DNA of 64,000 bases from Siphonodentalium dalli (lineage: Eukaryota; Mollusca; Scaphopoda; Gadilida; Siphonodentaliidae): NCBI GenBank assembly GCA_032622095.1, contig CP136065.1, positions 65,399,031-65,463,030 on the forward strand, read 5' to 3'. Every line of letters begins with the position of its first letter. The first letter of the stretch is position 1. The notes under the pieces were generated by a model. The model was not told the origin of the DNA, did no database searches, and worked only from the letters and a program-made list of their open reading frames with translations. Position numbers and translations under genes: made by a program. Of the stretch, positions 45,615-58,219 are shown piece by piece.

Positions 45615-45689
45615 GTAAGTCAAATTAGATTACCCACAATCAAGTATGCATTCATATATAATATAATATCACACATTTCTCATATAGCG

Positions 45690-45850
45690 CACTTATCACT
45701 GGGGTTCCAAGGCACCTGGCACACATATAAAATCAAATAACAAATTCATAGGCCAATATGTAAAGTTACAGTTTGAGTATCCATTAATAATAATAATAGT
45801 AAACAGGTTTCTTATATAATGCCAAATCCCAGTTGGCTCAATGCGCTTTA
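45690..45850 (-). mobile_element. LINE 3'-end fragments, reverse orientation
   Basis: The minus strand reads 'atgtaaagcgcattgagcca' ... 'cattatataagaaacctg' followed by an ATTATTATTATT tail (plus-strand aataataataatag at about 45786-45800), the typical 3' end of CR1/L2 elements. A second short piece, 'agtgcgctatatgagaaa', is at 45684-45700. Confidence 0.6.
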
Positions 45851-46094
45851 CATATATACAAGTAACACAATAATACAGTTCACTATCATAATGTTAGTGG
45901 TGAATGTTCACAGGGTCCGAAACACTCTTGTTGTAACTAATGTAAATAGTTCTGCTACGATGACTTAATGTAGCTTGATTTGAAGTAATGTGTTTTCGAT
46001 TTATTTTTGAAAGACGAAAATAATGGGGAATATTTCTCAAATAACTGCAGGTTTCCATACAACGGGCACTTGGTAGGAGAAAGAGCAGTCACCA

Positions 46095-46620
46095 ACTTTT
46101 ATGTCTCCCGAAAAAATTATTTTTGGGGGACTATAGAAACGGGCTCTGTCCGTCCGTTCGTCCGTCTGTCCGGCACACTTTTGAGTACCTTCATGGTGTA
46201 ATCATCTCCTCCTACAGATTTCATCCCAGAGATTTGAAACTTCAGAATATTGTTGCCCATATATTGAAGATGTGCAACATGTATATAGATGACGGAAAAA
46301 TTATTTTTTGACGGAGTTATTAACCCTTTTCGACTTAGAAAATTTCAACATTTTTTATAATTTTCTGTATGAGGGTACCTTCATGGTGTAATCAACTCCT
46401 CCTACAGTTTTCATCCTAGAGATTTGAAATTTCAGAATATTGTTGCCCATATATTGGAGATGTGCAACATGTATATAGATGACAGAATTTTTTTTTTTTT
46501 ACGAGGTTATTAACCCTTTTCAAATTTCAACATTTTTTTTAATTTCTTCAACAAAGCAGCATCGACTTGCCATGTTTTCGGGGGGCACTGTGGTCTGCTG
46601 ACCTTTTATTCAAGTTATTC
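46095..46620. repeat. Dispersed repeat with 190-bp tandem duplication
   Basis: Begins 'tatgtctcccgaaaaaatta', has a CCGTCCGTTCGTCCGTCTGT run, and then the unit starting 'taccttcatggtgtaatca' at 46186 is repeated at 46376 (190-bp period) with few differences. It ends near 'ttcggggggcactgtggtct'. Not coding. Confidence 0.65.
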
Positions 46621-46686
46621 TTGGGAAGAACGATTAATTCTGCAGCCCACTTTGAAATCTGATTCATGAGTTGCTCACCAAATTTT

Positions 46687-46835
46687 CAGAGTTTAGTGTG
46701 CCTGCCATTTGCAGAATGAGGTCCCCAGAGGGTGAATTTAGTGATGCTATCCGCATAGTGGCTAGCATCACTAAATTCACCCTCTGGGGACCTCATTCTG
46801 CTTAGGCCTCATCTTCTCTGGAAAGTTTCTTAATA
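46687..46835. mobile_element. MITE family A, left half (GAGTTTAGTGTGCC subfamily)
   Basis: 'cagagtttagtgtgcctgcc' and one hairpin, then 'gcttaggcctcatcttctct' with 'ggaaagtttctt', all as at 5175-5330. The right half is missing. Confidence 0.65.
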
Positions 46836-46967
46836 AATTTTTTAATAAATTCCCGGTAACAACAGTGATCTACTAGCGGTAATATTTAAAAAAATAATTA
46901 ATTTGAATCGCAGATGTCTGCTGAAAACATTCCGTTTATCAGGCTATCATAAAAATCAAATTGAATT

Positions 46968-47183
46968 TTTAGCCCTTTCAGTCCCAAGTCCGATTTTTGT
47001 ATCAACCCATATTTCCTTGATCAATTTTCAAATTTATTGATTATAATAATGTGATACATTGATGGAAAGAGCTCTTAGAGCTCTTTCAATCAATGTATCA
47101 CATTATTATAATCAATAAATTTGAAAAATGATCAAGGAAATATGGGTTGATACAAAAATCGGACTTGGCACTGAAAGGATTAA
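46968..47183. mobile_element. 216-bp near-perfect palindrome with TTAA-type ends
   Basis: Two ~100-base arms: 'gtatcaacccatatttcctt' against 'aaggaaatatgggttgatac', and 'attgattataataatgtgat' against 'atcacattattataatcaat'. The centre is aagagctcttagagctctt. The outer ends CCCTTTCAGT.CCAAGTCC and GGACTTGGCACTGAAAGG are flanked by TTTA on the left and TTAA on the right. Confidence 0.75.
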
Positions 47184-47189
47184 TATAAA

Positions 47190-47879
47190 TTAGTTTATGG
47201 CTGCAGTCATAAATTAATTTACAATTTCCATATATGCAACATAACTGCAATTATTTAACGGATGTGGATTGGATAACATTTAACACACATTGTGTAAAAA
47301 TCTATGTCGACTCATCGAGACGGGGTGTCAACTCGAGACGTTCACCCACTGACTATAGAATAAATAAATAAATTATGCATATAATGTAACATTTTATTTG
47401 ATACATTTGCTTGAAAATTGTATGATAATATCTCGATGACAGCATTCTATTCATTTCATTCCGGTTTTGCTGACATCCGTATCATATTTGTATTCCCATT
47501 ATTTCCTAATCTCGTCATACAGTAATCAATACAGTGAAAGTTGACAGATTTTGGTTCACTAACATATTTTATTCCAGTGCGATGTCTATTCACATTGGCA
47601 CTCACACTTGGCATATTGGTAAAGTTTTTGTTATTACTTCAGGCTAAACAAATCCCTCAAATACAGGAAATTTGAGTACTGTCTCCCTTAAAGGTACACA
47701 ATCCGTGGTCCCCGTATCATCAAATTCCAACAACAAAAACATCAACACCAATATTTCTTCATAAGATGCTTTAGTTATCAGAATCGAATAATTACCAAAA
47801 AATAATTTTAACCACTTGTCAACTCTAGTATAAAATTTTCCAAAATGTGTTATATATCCACAATATATATATACCCCAC
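47190..47879. other. No gene recognised
   Basis: AT-rich, possibly part of a 3' intron of MSRB1. A 9-bp-stem hairpin at about 47434-47477 was considered and rejected as a SECIS. Confidence 0.35.
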
Positions 47880-48156
47880 TACAGTAATGCCCTAAATAAT
47901 CGACTCCTTAACCACAGCAGAATTATGGGTAACTTTTCAGGATTTAGTCAGAAATATGGCTTGTTGCCATTCATCGGAAAGCTCTCGGGGAGAGAAGAAT
48001 AATGGGTAATTTTTCAGGATTTAGTCGGAAATATGGCTTGTTGCCATTCATCGGAATGCTCTCAGTGGCAACAAGCCATATTTCCGGCTAAATCCTGAAA
48101 AATTACCCATAATTCTGCTGTGGTTAAGGAGTCGATTATTTAGGGCATTACGTGTA
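47880..48156. mobile_element. Foldback MITE family D with duplicated left arm
   Basis: TACAGTAATGCCCTAAATAA at the left and GGGCATTACGTGTA at the right (one extra G). Two left-arm copies stand in a row ('ggtaacttttcaggatttag' and 'ggtaatttttcaggatttag') before a single right arm, making it longer than the standard ~215 bp. Confidence 0.75.
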
Positions 48157-48329
48157 TAGTCAAATATGACCCCAGAAACTATTATAGGACTCAACTTCGC
48201 TTTGTCCTGCAATCAGTTTCTATTAATTAAAGTCGGTGCGCCTTATATTTATTTCTCATGCAATTATACACTAGAATGTAATTAATTAGTCATGAATACG
48301 TAGTTTATCCCAAATATAGAGTTTTTAGC

Positions 48330-48715
48330 TTACCTGAGACGAAGTCTCCGGTGTAGCTATAGTCATCACTCCTCGTCCGTCCGTCCGTCCATCCATCCGT
48401 CCGTCAACAATTCTTTGAACATCTTCTCCTCTGGAACCAATGGACCGAATGAGTTCATATTTGGTGTGGATGTTCCCTAGGTGACTCACATTCAGAATTG
48501 TTCAAATGAGGTCACTGGGTCAAATAGTTGCGAAGCCAGGGCCATAACTCTTTCCCTCCATAATAATTCTTTTAAACATCTTCTTCTCAAATACCATCAG
48601 GCCAAATGGGTTCATATTTGGTATGAAGGATCCTTGGGTGACTGGGGTTCAGATTTGTTCAAATGAGGTCACTGGGTCAAATGTGGGCGGGGCCAGGGAC
48701 TCTTAAAAAAAAAAA
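48330..48715 (-). repeat. Dispersed repeat family E, reverse copy
   Basis: Starts with the complement of the family end ('agcttacctgagacgaagtc', 'agtcatcactcctcgtccgt') and reads through 'agttgcgaagccagggccat' to 'gggcggggccagggac' and an A-run at 48706-48719. Confidence 0.7.
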
Positions 48716-49203
48716 AAAATTTACATCGAACTCCTTGTTCAATTGAACAAAACAAAACAAAACAGAAAACCCCCAAAATATATATATTTTTTTTTTTTTT
48801 CAAATTAATTTTTTTATTGAGATTAATGTCTTGCTCAATCAGGCTCAATTTAAAAAAAAATAACACCATTATAACATCCACCAGGGTGACTCAACCAAAT
48901 TTGGTTTAAATCAGTCTAAAATCAAGAACATGCTTAAACCATATAGAAGTCACATTGATTATAAAGTAATAAATGAAATGGCAGTGTTAACAAAATCTGT
49001 TTGGAATGACAGCTTTGATTAATAGCCTAAATTTCTCTGCCTGTTAGAGAGTTTGTATATAAATGACCCTGCTTATGATAACAACTCCACTCCCAAGGCC
49101 AAGTGTGAATGAAGAATCTGACAGTTAGGCCAGTAAAACTAAATACCTGTTTTCTCAGGCGATTACATATGGGAAACTGGATGAGAAAGATGGAGGCATT
49201 TTC

Positions 49204-49675
49204 TTAGCTTACCTGAGATGAAGAATTGAGACATATTTTGTGTGGATGGTCCCTAGGTGGCTGGGATTCAGTTCTGTTCAAATGGGGGTCACATGGTCAA
49301 AAAAGTGGCATAGCTAGGGACCTAACTCTTTCCATCCATAGTAATTCTTAAAACATCTTCTCAAGAATCTAGGGACCTAACTCTTTCCATCCATAGTAAT
49401 TCTTAAAACATCTCAAGAATCATCGGGGCTATTTAGCTTATAATTGGTATGGAAGGTTTTTGGGAGACGGGATACAGATGTGTTGAAATGAGGTCACCTG
49501 GTCAAATAAGGGCGGAGCCAGGGACGTAACTTGTCCATCCATTATAATTCTTAAAATGTCTTCCTATCAAGAACCATAAGACCTATTTAGCTTATATTTG
49601 GTATGGGTGACTAGGATTCAGATTTGATTCAGAATTGGTCAGAGCCAATGACATAATTCTTTCCCTCATCAGTTA
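49204..49675 (-). repeat. Dispersed repeat family E, degenerate reverse copies
   Basis: 'agcttacctgagatgaagaa', 'gggacctaactctttccatc' (twice, 49316 and 49371, a ~55-bp local duplication) and 'ctgtccatccattataattc'-like sequence follow the family order with many gaps. Confidence 0.55.
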
Positions 49676-50180
49676 TTAGCTCAACTTACTTTGTAAGTTT
49701 GAGCTATTGCCATGGATTGGCGTCCGTCGTCCTTGTGTCCATGTGTCCGTCAACAATTTCCTTTCCCGCGGGCTACAGGTCATACCTTTGGTCTGATCTT
49801 TATGAATTTTGTCATGAATGTTGACATTAACATGTAGATGGGAACGAGTCATTTTGGGGTCATTCGGCAAAAAAACATGGGCGCCAGCAGCCATCTTGGA
49901 TTTTACTCTTTGCATGACTAAATCCTTTGACACAGGCTACCGGTCGTATTTTTAGTCATATCTTCATGAAATTTGTTATGGATGTTAACAATGACATGTA
50001 GTCATTTTGTAGTCATTTTGGGGTCATTCGGCTAAAAAACATGGCTGCCAGCAGCCGTCTTAGATTTTACTCTTTGCATAACTAGGCCTTTCAACTTTCC
50101 ACATTCCTATTCACTCCATTGACTTTAACACATGAAATTATTCCCTTTCCAAGTTGAGCTACAGTGTCATTGACACTTTC
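49675..50180. repeat. AGCTCAAC dispersed repeat with foldback ends
   Basis: Begins 'ttagctcaacttactttgta' with 'agtttgagct', has CGTCCGTCGTCC, then two related units containing 'ggctac.ggtc', 'cattttggggtcattcggc' and 'gccagcagcc.tctt', and ends 'aagttgagctacagtgtcat' with 'tgacac'. Non-coding. Confidence 0.65.
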
Positions 50181-50560
50181 ATTTTTAAAACATCTTCTCA
50201 AGAATCATTTGGTATACATTTTGGTATAGAGAGTCATTTGGTGACTGGGTTCAGATTTGTTGAAATGGGTTCACCAGGTCAAATAGGGGTGCGACCATGG
50301 ACATAACTCTTCCCCCAAAGTAATTCTTATAATGACGCTCCTCTATTTAGCCTATATGTAGTAACCAGTATGGAGGGTCCTTGTGTTACTTGGGACTGGG
50401 TTACAGATTTGTTAAAATGGGTTCGACCAATCAAGAAATGGCATTTGGTGTAAATGGCCTATGGAGAGTTGGGATCAAAATTTGTTTGAATGGGGTCCAC
50501 CATTAAAAAAGGGGAGCATGTCAGGTTGTAACTTTGCCATAGTTAGGAAAGCTTGAAGTG
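50180..50560. repeat. Further degenerate family E-like sequence
   Basis: 'aaacatcttctcaagaatca', 'ttcagatttgttgaaatggg' and 'ggacataactcttccccc' follow the same phrase style. Confidence 0.4.
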
Positions 50561-51129
50561 TCAGTTGTAATATTCCAACATGTGCAAAGGAATTTTACGA
50601 ACTTGGGAGTGTTTGCTTCAGTTGAGAGGGAGCAGACTATGGACTATGTGGAGTGGGGGGATCAAGGTGGACAACCCACTGCTCAACGGAGACCCTCTAG
50701 GCTATGTCCCTCTTTAGGACTACTTGTTTTTAAGTGAATATGACAAGTACTAACTCTTATGGTCTTCCGAGTCCCAGTCTCCCTAGTCTTTACAGTTTGG
50801 TGAGCGTCTCCACAGTCATTGACTGTCTTGTTTAATGTGTAGGTAACGGGCATCTATACTTGTGATGTCACACATAATTTACGTTATACCGTGTTGATGA
50901 ATTTTCGGTGACACCACTTTTTCGAGACAGAATCATGTGATTTGCAGCAGTGGTTGCGCAAAAAGCAGAATCACAATGGACCAACTTGCTACTTCACAAC
51001 TTCTCATATGTGGTAATGAAGAATTGAAGTAATTATTTATTTTTAAACAGGTATTATAAATAATTTGTTTCAAATAAGATCAATTTCCTTTGTTAGCTTC
51101 ATGAAAACAAATTAGGACGTCATGACCTG

Positions 51130-51288
51130 TCTCCTATAGCACTTGAGGCCTACACAGAATGAGGTTCTCAGAAGGTGAATTTGGTTATATGCAAGCATGC
51201 TTAGCGGGGTCACTAAATTCACTATCGGGGGGGGGGGGGGGGGGGGGACCTCATTCTACAAATGGCAGACACACCATTTGCTGACTTG
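51130..51288. mobile_element. MITE family A, fragment with G-run
   Basis: One hairpin half interrupted by a run of about 22 G at 51226-51247 exactly where other copies read 'ctctggggacc', so the run has grown from the GGGG of the element. Ends 'acaccatttgctgacttg'. Confidence 0.65.
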
Positions 51289-51510
51289 ATCAATCATTTC
51301 TTCTTTTCTTCCAATTTTCAGCTTTGAAGAATGGAAACTAAAGCAATTTGAGTCTTGCCAGAACATGTGATGAATCGTGAGATAATGATGTCATTTCCTC
51401 TTCCTATAATTAAAGTCCCGATCAATTGAGTTTGTATACCGAATTGTTATAAAAATAGACCAGTTTTGAAAGCTACATCCATACTCTAGCACCATTCTTT
51501 CTGACTGGGG

Positions 51511-51770
51511 TTAACCCCTCCATGACTGGAGCTTCCTGAAATTTTGCGAAAACCCTGTGCCAATGCATTATCTTATATATGCGAGTCTCCCATAGGGAGT
51601 CTCGCATATATTAAGAGAATACATTGGCCTAACAATATTTACCTTGACCTTGTAAGACAGTGCATTCTCTTATATATGTGAGGCTCCCTATGGGAGACTC
51701 GGATATATAAGAGAATTCACTGGCACAGAATCTTTAATCCTGCACCAGCACAGCTCCCGTCATGAACCTC
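51511..51770. mobile_element. TTAA-type MITE family B, copy 6
   Basis: Starts TTAACCCCTCCATGACTGGA and contains both hairpins and the 'caatatttaccttgacctt' spacer. Ends 'cccgtcatgaacctc' with the right TTAA lost. Confidence 0.75.
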
Positions 51771-51799
51771 ATGATAGTGTTAAAGACAGCGTGCTGAAT

Positions 51800-54180
51800 T
51801 TATTGCAGGATGAAACTTGTCAATTTACATTATTGAACACGATATTCTGATTGGAATTGATGGTAAAGTTGTTGGGTAGATTAAAATTTATCAAAGGAGT
51901 GAAATACTTATTGCAAAAATAATATTATATTTTATTAATTGGTTGTTTCCGTATTAGCCGAGTTATGAGGCCAATGTCATTTACATTACTGTTGACTTAT
52001 TGACCACATTTTAACTTATTGGCTGACTTTTTTACTTATTGGCAATGTTTTCCACTTTATATTGTCCAACATTTGTTACTTATTGGCCATGTTTTCCACT
52101 TATTTGGCTGACTTTTGTTACTTATGATGTGGGCAGCTTTCTGCTTATTATAGCTAATTAATAATTGCTAGTAAACAAGCGAGTTGAAGTTGTAACGTAA
52201 AGAAACCGCAAAAATAAGTATCTTTCCAAACTGGTCTCTAATTATTTGTGATATAAAAACTTTTGGATATTTCCGTCATTAGATTCAACAACTGTGATAC
52301 ATGTACTAACATAGCTTTGACCTACTTGCATTTACTGCCGAAATCTTCAAGTGTCTGAAGATTTGATAGATGTTCTAAAGATGAAGAGGTGCTACAAATT
52401 TCAAAATAAGTCTTATTGTTAAAGATCAACTGTCCTATTTGAGAGTCCTTAAAAAAAACGCTTTAGTGATAAAAATTCATTTATTACCAATAAATACTCA
52501 CAACAATACCAAGTGCAGTATCATAGTTGCTAATAATGATTTTTGTTCATGGTTAGTGTGGTTGACAAATTCCATATATGGTGATGATGCTTGGAATTTC
52601 TCAACATGTGTAAACATGTAAACATATTGTATGGAAAACCACAACCACACACACACACAATTCCATGATATATAAATACTGATGCCCATGTACAAGGGTA
52701 TAGAAATCTACTTTCACTATGTCTTGTATTCAGCATGGTGTTTGTCAGTTGTATATTTTTATGAATAAAACATGATTACTCCTTCAAAATATGTATACGT
52801 ATTCTATGTATCCGCACGCTAACTATCACAAGATACTGTCAATTTAGTTTCTGGTGATAATTTTTATCGTCTTTAATTCCCAAAATCATTTCCGATCACT
52901 GAAGCAAACAGTGAACTCTTGAAACCTCGTGACCGCGACCACACATGTCCATATATATATTACTAGAAGAAGCAGAGGAGCTTTTTCTAGGCTGAAAATT
53001 TGTTTAGGTGGATAAAATTAATTAAAATTAATAGTGCTGAGAAAGGTGACTTCTTCAACTCAAAACAGATATGTTTTTACTCCTGAAGCAGAAGAAATAG
53101 TAATTTAGGTGTCAAATCGGACAGTGGATCTTTAAGTTCTGATGAATTTATATACGATACTTGTAGTGCATGTACTTTATCACTTGTATTTCTAGAAGGG
53201 TAGTAAGTTTAATGTGTTATTAATTAGTTATTAATTTAGGGCAAATTGAGATTAAAAATGTATTCAGGGTTCCAGACTTCCATTTACAGCAACAACATAA
53301 AAATTAGAAGATAAACCTAATCTGACGAGTTGGATATTCGGGTATTCGTGCATCAAAACTGTTTTCATGCTCGAATCCCCAAATATCCAACGAAGCAGGG
53401 TGTGTTTATCAAAGTGCATGAAAAATGTATTATACCCGCATTACCAGTCTATGTAAACATACACTCAGATTCATACTGATACCACTATTTTTTATATGTG
53501 GGTATGTAGTTTACTCCAGACTGCCGCATTACATGCTATGAAGTGTCGATTTATCCTTTTTCTGGTGTTAAAATCTCTGGGTACGTTCCATGGGGTTACT
53601 CAGAGCAGCGCCCGAACAACTTCGATCCCGTTATTCGAATCTATAGTAAACAAATTTCTGGTTTGTCATGATGCTGGTGAATCATAGACTAAAGTTAACA
53701 ACTCTCAGCCAATCAGAATGTGTGTTTTAGCGACAAATATTCAACTTGAATCACAATCCAATTTATTATTTTTACTTTTTTAGATCTCTTAAAAAATTTT
53801 TTTAAACCAAATATCACATACAAACCAGTTCAAAAATGCCAAATAAAATCATTTTTATTTTGGAAAATCAACAAAATTAAAAATTTTGGTGTCCCTCTAA
53901 AATATCAAAAATGAAATAACTACATAGAATACTTAATATCAAACAAATTAGCACCTTTTATGTACCACTTCTCATTCTAAACATACTATTTTATACATAG
54001 AATAATAGAACATTTAAGATCAAACAAATTAGCAGCTTTTATCTAGCACTTCTCATTCTAAATATGTTTTTTTATATGCTAGAGTCTAAATAAAAAGTAA
54101 AATAGGTTTCGTAAAAATTATCCTAGGCTGGAAACCTGAAGAAATCTTTAATATCATTTTTTTGCAATTTAGCTTGAATA
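51800..54180. other. No gene recognised
   Basis: AT-rich. Around 52000-52130 'acttattggc' recurs about six times in a loose tandem. Around 53930-54080 'catagaata.' with 'aagatcaaacaaattagca' and 'cacttctcattctaaa' is duplicated. No domain in any frame. Confidence 0.4.
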
Positions 54181-54446
54181 TTAACCCTTCCATGACTGGA
54201 GCTTCCTGAAATTTTGCGAAAACCCTGTGCCAATGAATTCTCCTATATATGCGGGTCTCCCATAGGGAGCCTCGCATATACAAGAGAATACATTGGCCTA
54301 ACAATATTTACCTTGACCTTTTAAGCCAGTGCATTCTCTTATATATGAGTCTCTCTATGGGATACTCACATAATTTATATAAGAGAATGCACTGGCACAG
54401 GATCTCTAATACTGCACCAGCGCAGTTCCCGTCATCAAAGGTTTAA
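54181..54446. mobile_element. TTAA-type MITE family B, copy 7, intact TTAA on both sides
   Basis: TTAACCCTTCCATGACTGGA ... CCCGTCATCAAAGGTTTAA. The flanks 'ttttttgcaatttagcttgaatatTAA' and 'TTAAtataacttttttgcag' with 'tttagcgtgaatatta' resemble each other beyond TTAA, so it inserted into, or next to, a small local duplication. Confidence 0.8.
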
Positions 54447-54449
54447 TAT

Positions 54450-55200
54450 AACTTTTTTGCAGTTTAGCGTGAATATTATGTTTGTTACACAACTCGACCA
54501 AAAATTCTATTTTACTCCCTGAACAACTTCTCTAGTGTTCCAAATAAACGTGTATGCACATTAAGCTACGTTTATTAATTCTATCAAAAATGTCTGCCCT
54601 GCACGTCACTTATTTGGTTATTTTGTTCCCTCCACCAGAAACTTGAGTAAAGTTATGTTAGCAACAATCGCAAGGAGGTGTTTCTTATTTCTCTGTTGAT
54701 GCCAGCTGTATACATTTCAATTTATACTTAACTTATGACATATGTGTACTCCATTGCGCATGCACAACACGCAAATGTGAATAATAGTAAGTATTAGTAC
54801 TTGCTAGAATAAGAAGATATTGTGTAATATTTCACCGCAAACAATCACATTACATTGCTTGTTAGGTTAGAGTAAATCAGATTTAATTTATTTCTACCAT
54901 GGATTGAGCATGATTTTTCACTTCTAATGCCATCACATTTGTTACTGTTATGACAACTATGTGGACAAGGGACTCTAGAACAGACATAACAATAACCATC
55001 TCACAGACTAGATACGATCTGCCCTTGTGTAAACGCAGGTGTTTGTTAATGCATATTCCAGGAAATTTTATATCCCATAATTACAAATGCCAACAGTTAT
55101 AATGGTCTCAAACTGTGCACACGTGCCTTTCGTGTACGTTTATTTGGCTCTGCATGTTAATTAAAAATATCAGGATTTCCATCCTGCATGTTTATTCGGG
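54450..55200. other. No gene recognised
   Basis: No conserved frame or structured repeat was identified. Confidence 0.35.
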
Positions 55201-55208
55201 TCTGCATG

Positions 55209-55608
55209 TTAACCCTTTACCCAACAAACCGGCCAAAACCGGCCAAATAAAGCTTCAACAGCCTAAAATATCTTCGGTCTGTCTCAATAAAACCATACAA
55301 ATATGGATATCATTGGAACCGGCTCATTGACCACATTGTGATGGTTATAGTTATGCCCTGTGCCAATGCATTCTCTTATATATGCGAGTCGACCATAGGT
55401 CGCCTCGCATATATAAGAGAATGCATTGGCCTAAAAAAATCTTTTTTTTAACACTTTTTACCATTTTTTCTTACATTCTTTAACAATTTTATAATTTTTA
55501 ATGTGTTAAGCCAATGCATTCTCTTATATATGCGAGGCGACCTATGGTCGACTCGCATATATAAGAGAATGCATTGCCACAGGGCCGTTCTGTTGGGTAA
55601 AGGGTTAA
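55209..55608. mobile_element. TTAA element family C, copy 1
   Basis: TTAACCCTTTACCCAACAAA and TGTTGGGTAAAGGGTTAA are inverted ends with TTAA on both sides, 400 bp in all. Inside are two hairpins of the unit 'tgcattctcttatatatgcg' with its complement (the same hairpin unit as family B, but with gtcgaccataggtcgcc loops) separated by a T-rich spacer. Confidence 0.85.
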
Positions 55609-55609
55609 T

Positions 55610-57520
55610 TAAAATTATAAGGTCTGCACGGTTATTTGTAACACTAGAGGATTTCATTGATAAGATACGAATATAAGGCATTGACATTTCTCGATTAATC
55701 ACATGTTCTCGCTCCTTGTTCTGAGACAGGGCCCTGCGAAGCACAGAGTATTTATTTGAATCAAATGTCAAAACTAATTGAATCTTTTATCTTATCAGCA
55801 CTATGTATGAACTATGAAGCTTTTTATTACACATCTATTTCTATATTTCGGTTGATTACGTTTATAATACTTAAGCTGGTGTGGTAATTTCACCCAAATG
55901 CACAAGAGCGATCCCGATACCTTGCATGGTGTAAATGACGTCATTCATGAAAACCCATCGAGCACTACAACAATAATTCAGCATCGTGTTGTGTTGAGTT
56001 GATTACTAACTTGCTTGGAATCCAAATGAAAAGAATTATTTGATGATAAAGAATATTTACTGTTGGTGTGTAATAAACAGAGAACCACACGGGCGTGTGA
56101 AGGAGGTGAAATTTATCGCACTCATTTTTTGTGCTGTAAATTGTTACAATTTTAGCCTGACGGCTCCGATAAAATTGAACCACAACAAACTTGTGCGATA
56201 TTGTTCATCACATCCACATGCCTGTGTGGTTCTGTCTTATCAAACTGGTTTACACCTGGTCATGTGGTCCTGCTTATTGGCTATGATGTTGGTGGGGCAA
56301 AGTGATGCTGTTAATGAAGAGTATGTTATTTTTTTTATAAATGACTCTGGTCTAACAATTCAAAGAAAAGCCATTATCTCTATAAATATTCAAGAAAATA
56401 TTTTTTTTTAAATATTTTAATATGGTTGTCATAACCAAGTTGGCTTTTCTCGATCATTTTCCAACAACCAGAACAGCCTTATTAAAATATTTTATAATAG
56501 AATATATGCCTTACTTGTATTTAGATTCGTGCAGTACTATTTTGTGTGTGAGTTTAAAATTGAGCGAATTATTTAATGAGTCAAAGAATCTGGTGAACAA
56601 ATGGGAAAAATAAAATGGTTTGTGTAGTAATTGGTATGCATTTTAACTGATTGACATTTCTGAAGTTAGCAGTTGATGGTCGTTTATGCCACTTTATTTA
56701 CATTAGTTCGTTTTCATGTCAGTGGCACCCATAATTAAGGAAATAGATACCATACTTATTATTGGACTAATTGTAGTAACCATACCTATCTTCACTACTA
56801 AATAATTAACAGTGGCTTTCTATATGCGCTGTAATTTTACAGAAATATTTCTGACAGTCAAGGTGCACGAAAAAAGTGTGCAAACTATAAAATGAGTGAA
56901 AAATAATACTGCGTCAATTAATTAATAAAATATGAGTAATATATGTTCTTGAATGTTCGATGGCTTTTCTTGGAATTGCTCTGATTGGCTAGAAAAAATG
57001 ATAATTTGAGAAAATAACAGTATACTTTCTATTAACAGTAATGTTACAGCATCATTTTTCCCATAAATATCGTAGATAAATTAGAGGACCCACCAATTGC
57101 AACATCATAGCAAATTATATTAGCAGAACTACTTAACAAACAGAAGAGTTATCACACAAAATACAGGAAAGATGTGTCTTACATGTTTATACTTCTATAT
57201 AATATAATGGAAAAATCCATTATTATGCGAAAATCAGGAAAATCTGTTCATTGATTAAAGTGAATATAGGTCACTAAATCTATGAAATGCAGTAGGAAAA
57301 GAATAACACAAAGTATATTAACTCAGTGACGTATTTAAAATTGAATTAATTTTCTAAGCTTCGCAGGACCCTGCTATGGGAGTGCAATGTATCACCTAAT
57401 GGGAGGTCCAACACTGGGTTGATAAAATGATCTCTCAAAGAATAAGCCGACATCGGCAGCTTTGTGAAGGATGCTGGTCTAACAGTGTCGGACCTCAATA
57501 TAATGTTATACACACTCCCA
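55610..57520. other. No gene recognised
   Basis: A 123-codon frame at 56040-56411 has no domain, signal or splice context that supports it. The rest is AT-rich. Confidence 0.35.
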
Positions 57521-57523
57521 GTT

Positions 57524-57935
57524 CAAGCCTTGAAATAGTGTGTCTGTCATTTGCAGAATGAGGTCCCCAGATGGTGAATTTGGTGATGCTATCCCGCATG
57601 GGGGCTAATATCCCCAAATTCACCCTATGGGAACATCGTTCTGCTTAAACCTCAACTGATATGGTAGACCTAGGATCAGATTGAAGTTCCCCAGTTGAAG
57701 GTGGTGATGTTCACTCATTAGTCACCTCAATTATGAATTTTATCATCAGTAAATTAAGGGATATAGAAACTGAACAGAAGGGAAAAAGTAACTAAAACAA
57801 TGTTAATTTGAGACTAGATATATGTACTTCCCAGAAGATGTGGCCTAAGAAGAATGAGCTGTGCGGGATAGCATCACTAAATTCACCCTCTGGGGACCTC
57901 TTTATGCAAATGACAGACACATTATTCCAGGCTTG
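57524..57935. mobile_element. MITE family A, full-length copy with 8-bp duplication
   Basis: CAAGCCTTGAAATAGTGTGT ... CATTATTCCAGGCTTG, flanked by TCCCAGTT (57516-57523) and TCCCTGTT (57936-57943), 7 of 8 identical. The interior unit 'gaagttccccagttgaaggt', 'tcacctcaattatgaatttt' is present between the two hairpins. With 41836-42089 it fixes the family's termini and duplication length. Confidence 0.8.
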
Positions 57936-58219
57936 TCCCTGTTAGCGCATACCAAAGACTACTATTGGCAACAGTTTAACCTGGTTTACAATTATTTGCA
58001 TAGAAAAAAGTAGAATGGGGGAATAATTTTTAAAATATTCAATACATCTCAACAGTAGAAACAAATTTGAAATGTACAAGAATGTTTTATTTAAAGTATA
58101 AAAATAAACGGAGTTATTTCTATATATAAAACTGTCTATACAATAGAAAAAGAATGACACTGTTATTGTCATCAATTTTCTTCACCTGTGCATGATTCAT
58201 ATTTTTGGTGAACATGAAA

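Noticed and set aside
47434-47477. Hairpin GATG-a-CAGCA ... TGCTG-a-CATC as MSRB1 SECIS
   Set aside because: It lacks the unpaired AA in the loop and the GA of the quartet opposite ATGA. The stem is also too short.
56040-56411. 123-codon frame as a small membrane protein
   Set aside because: No signal, domain or splice support, and it is AT-rich like its surroundings.
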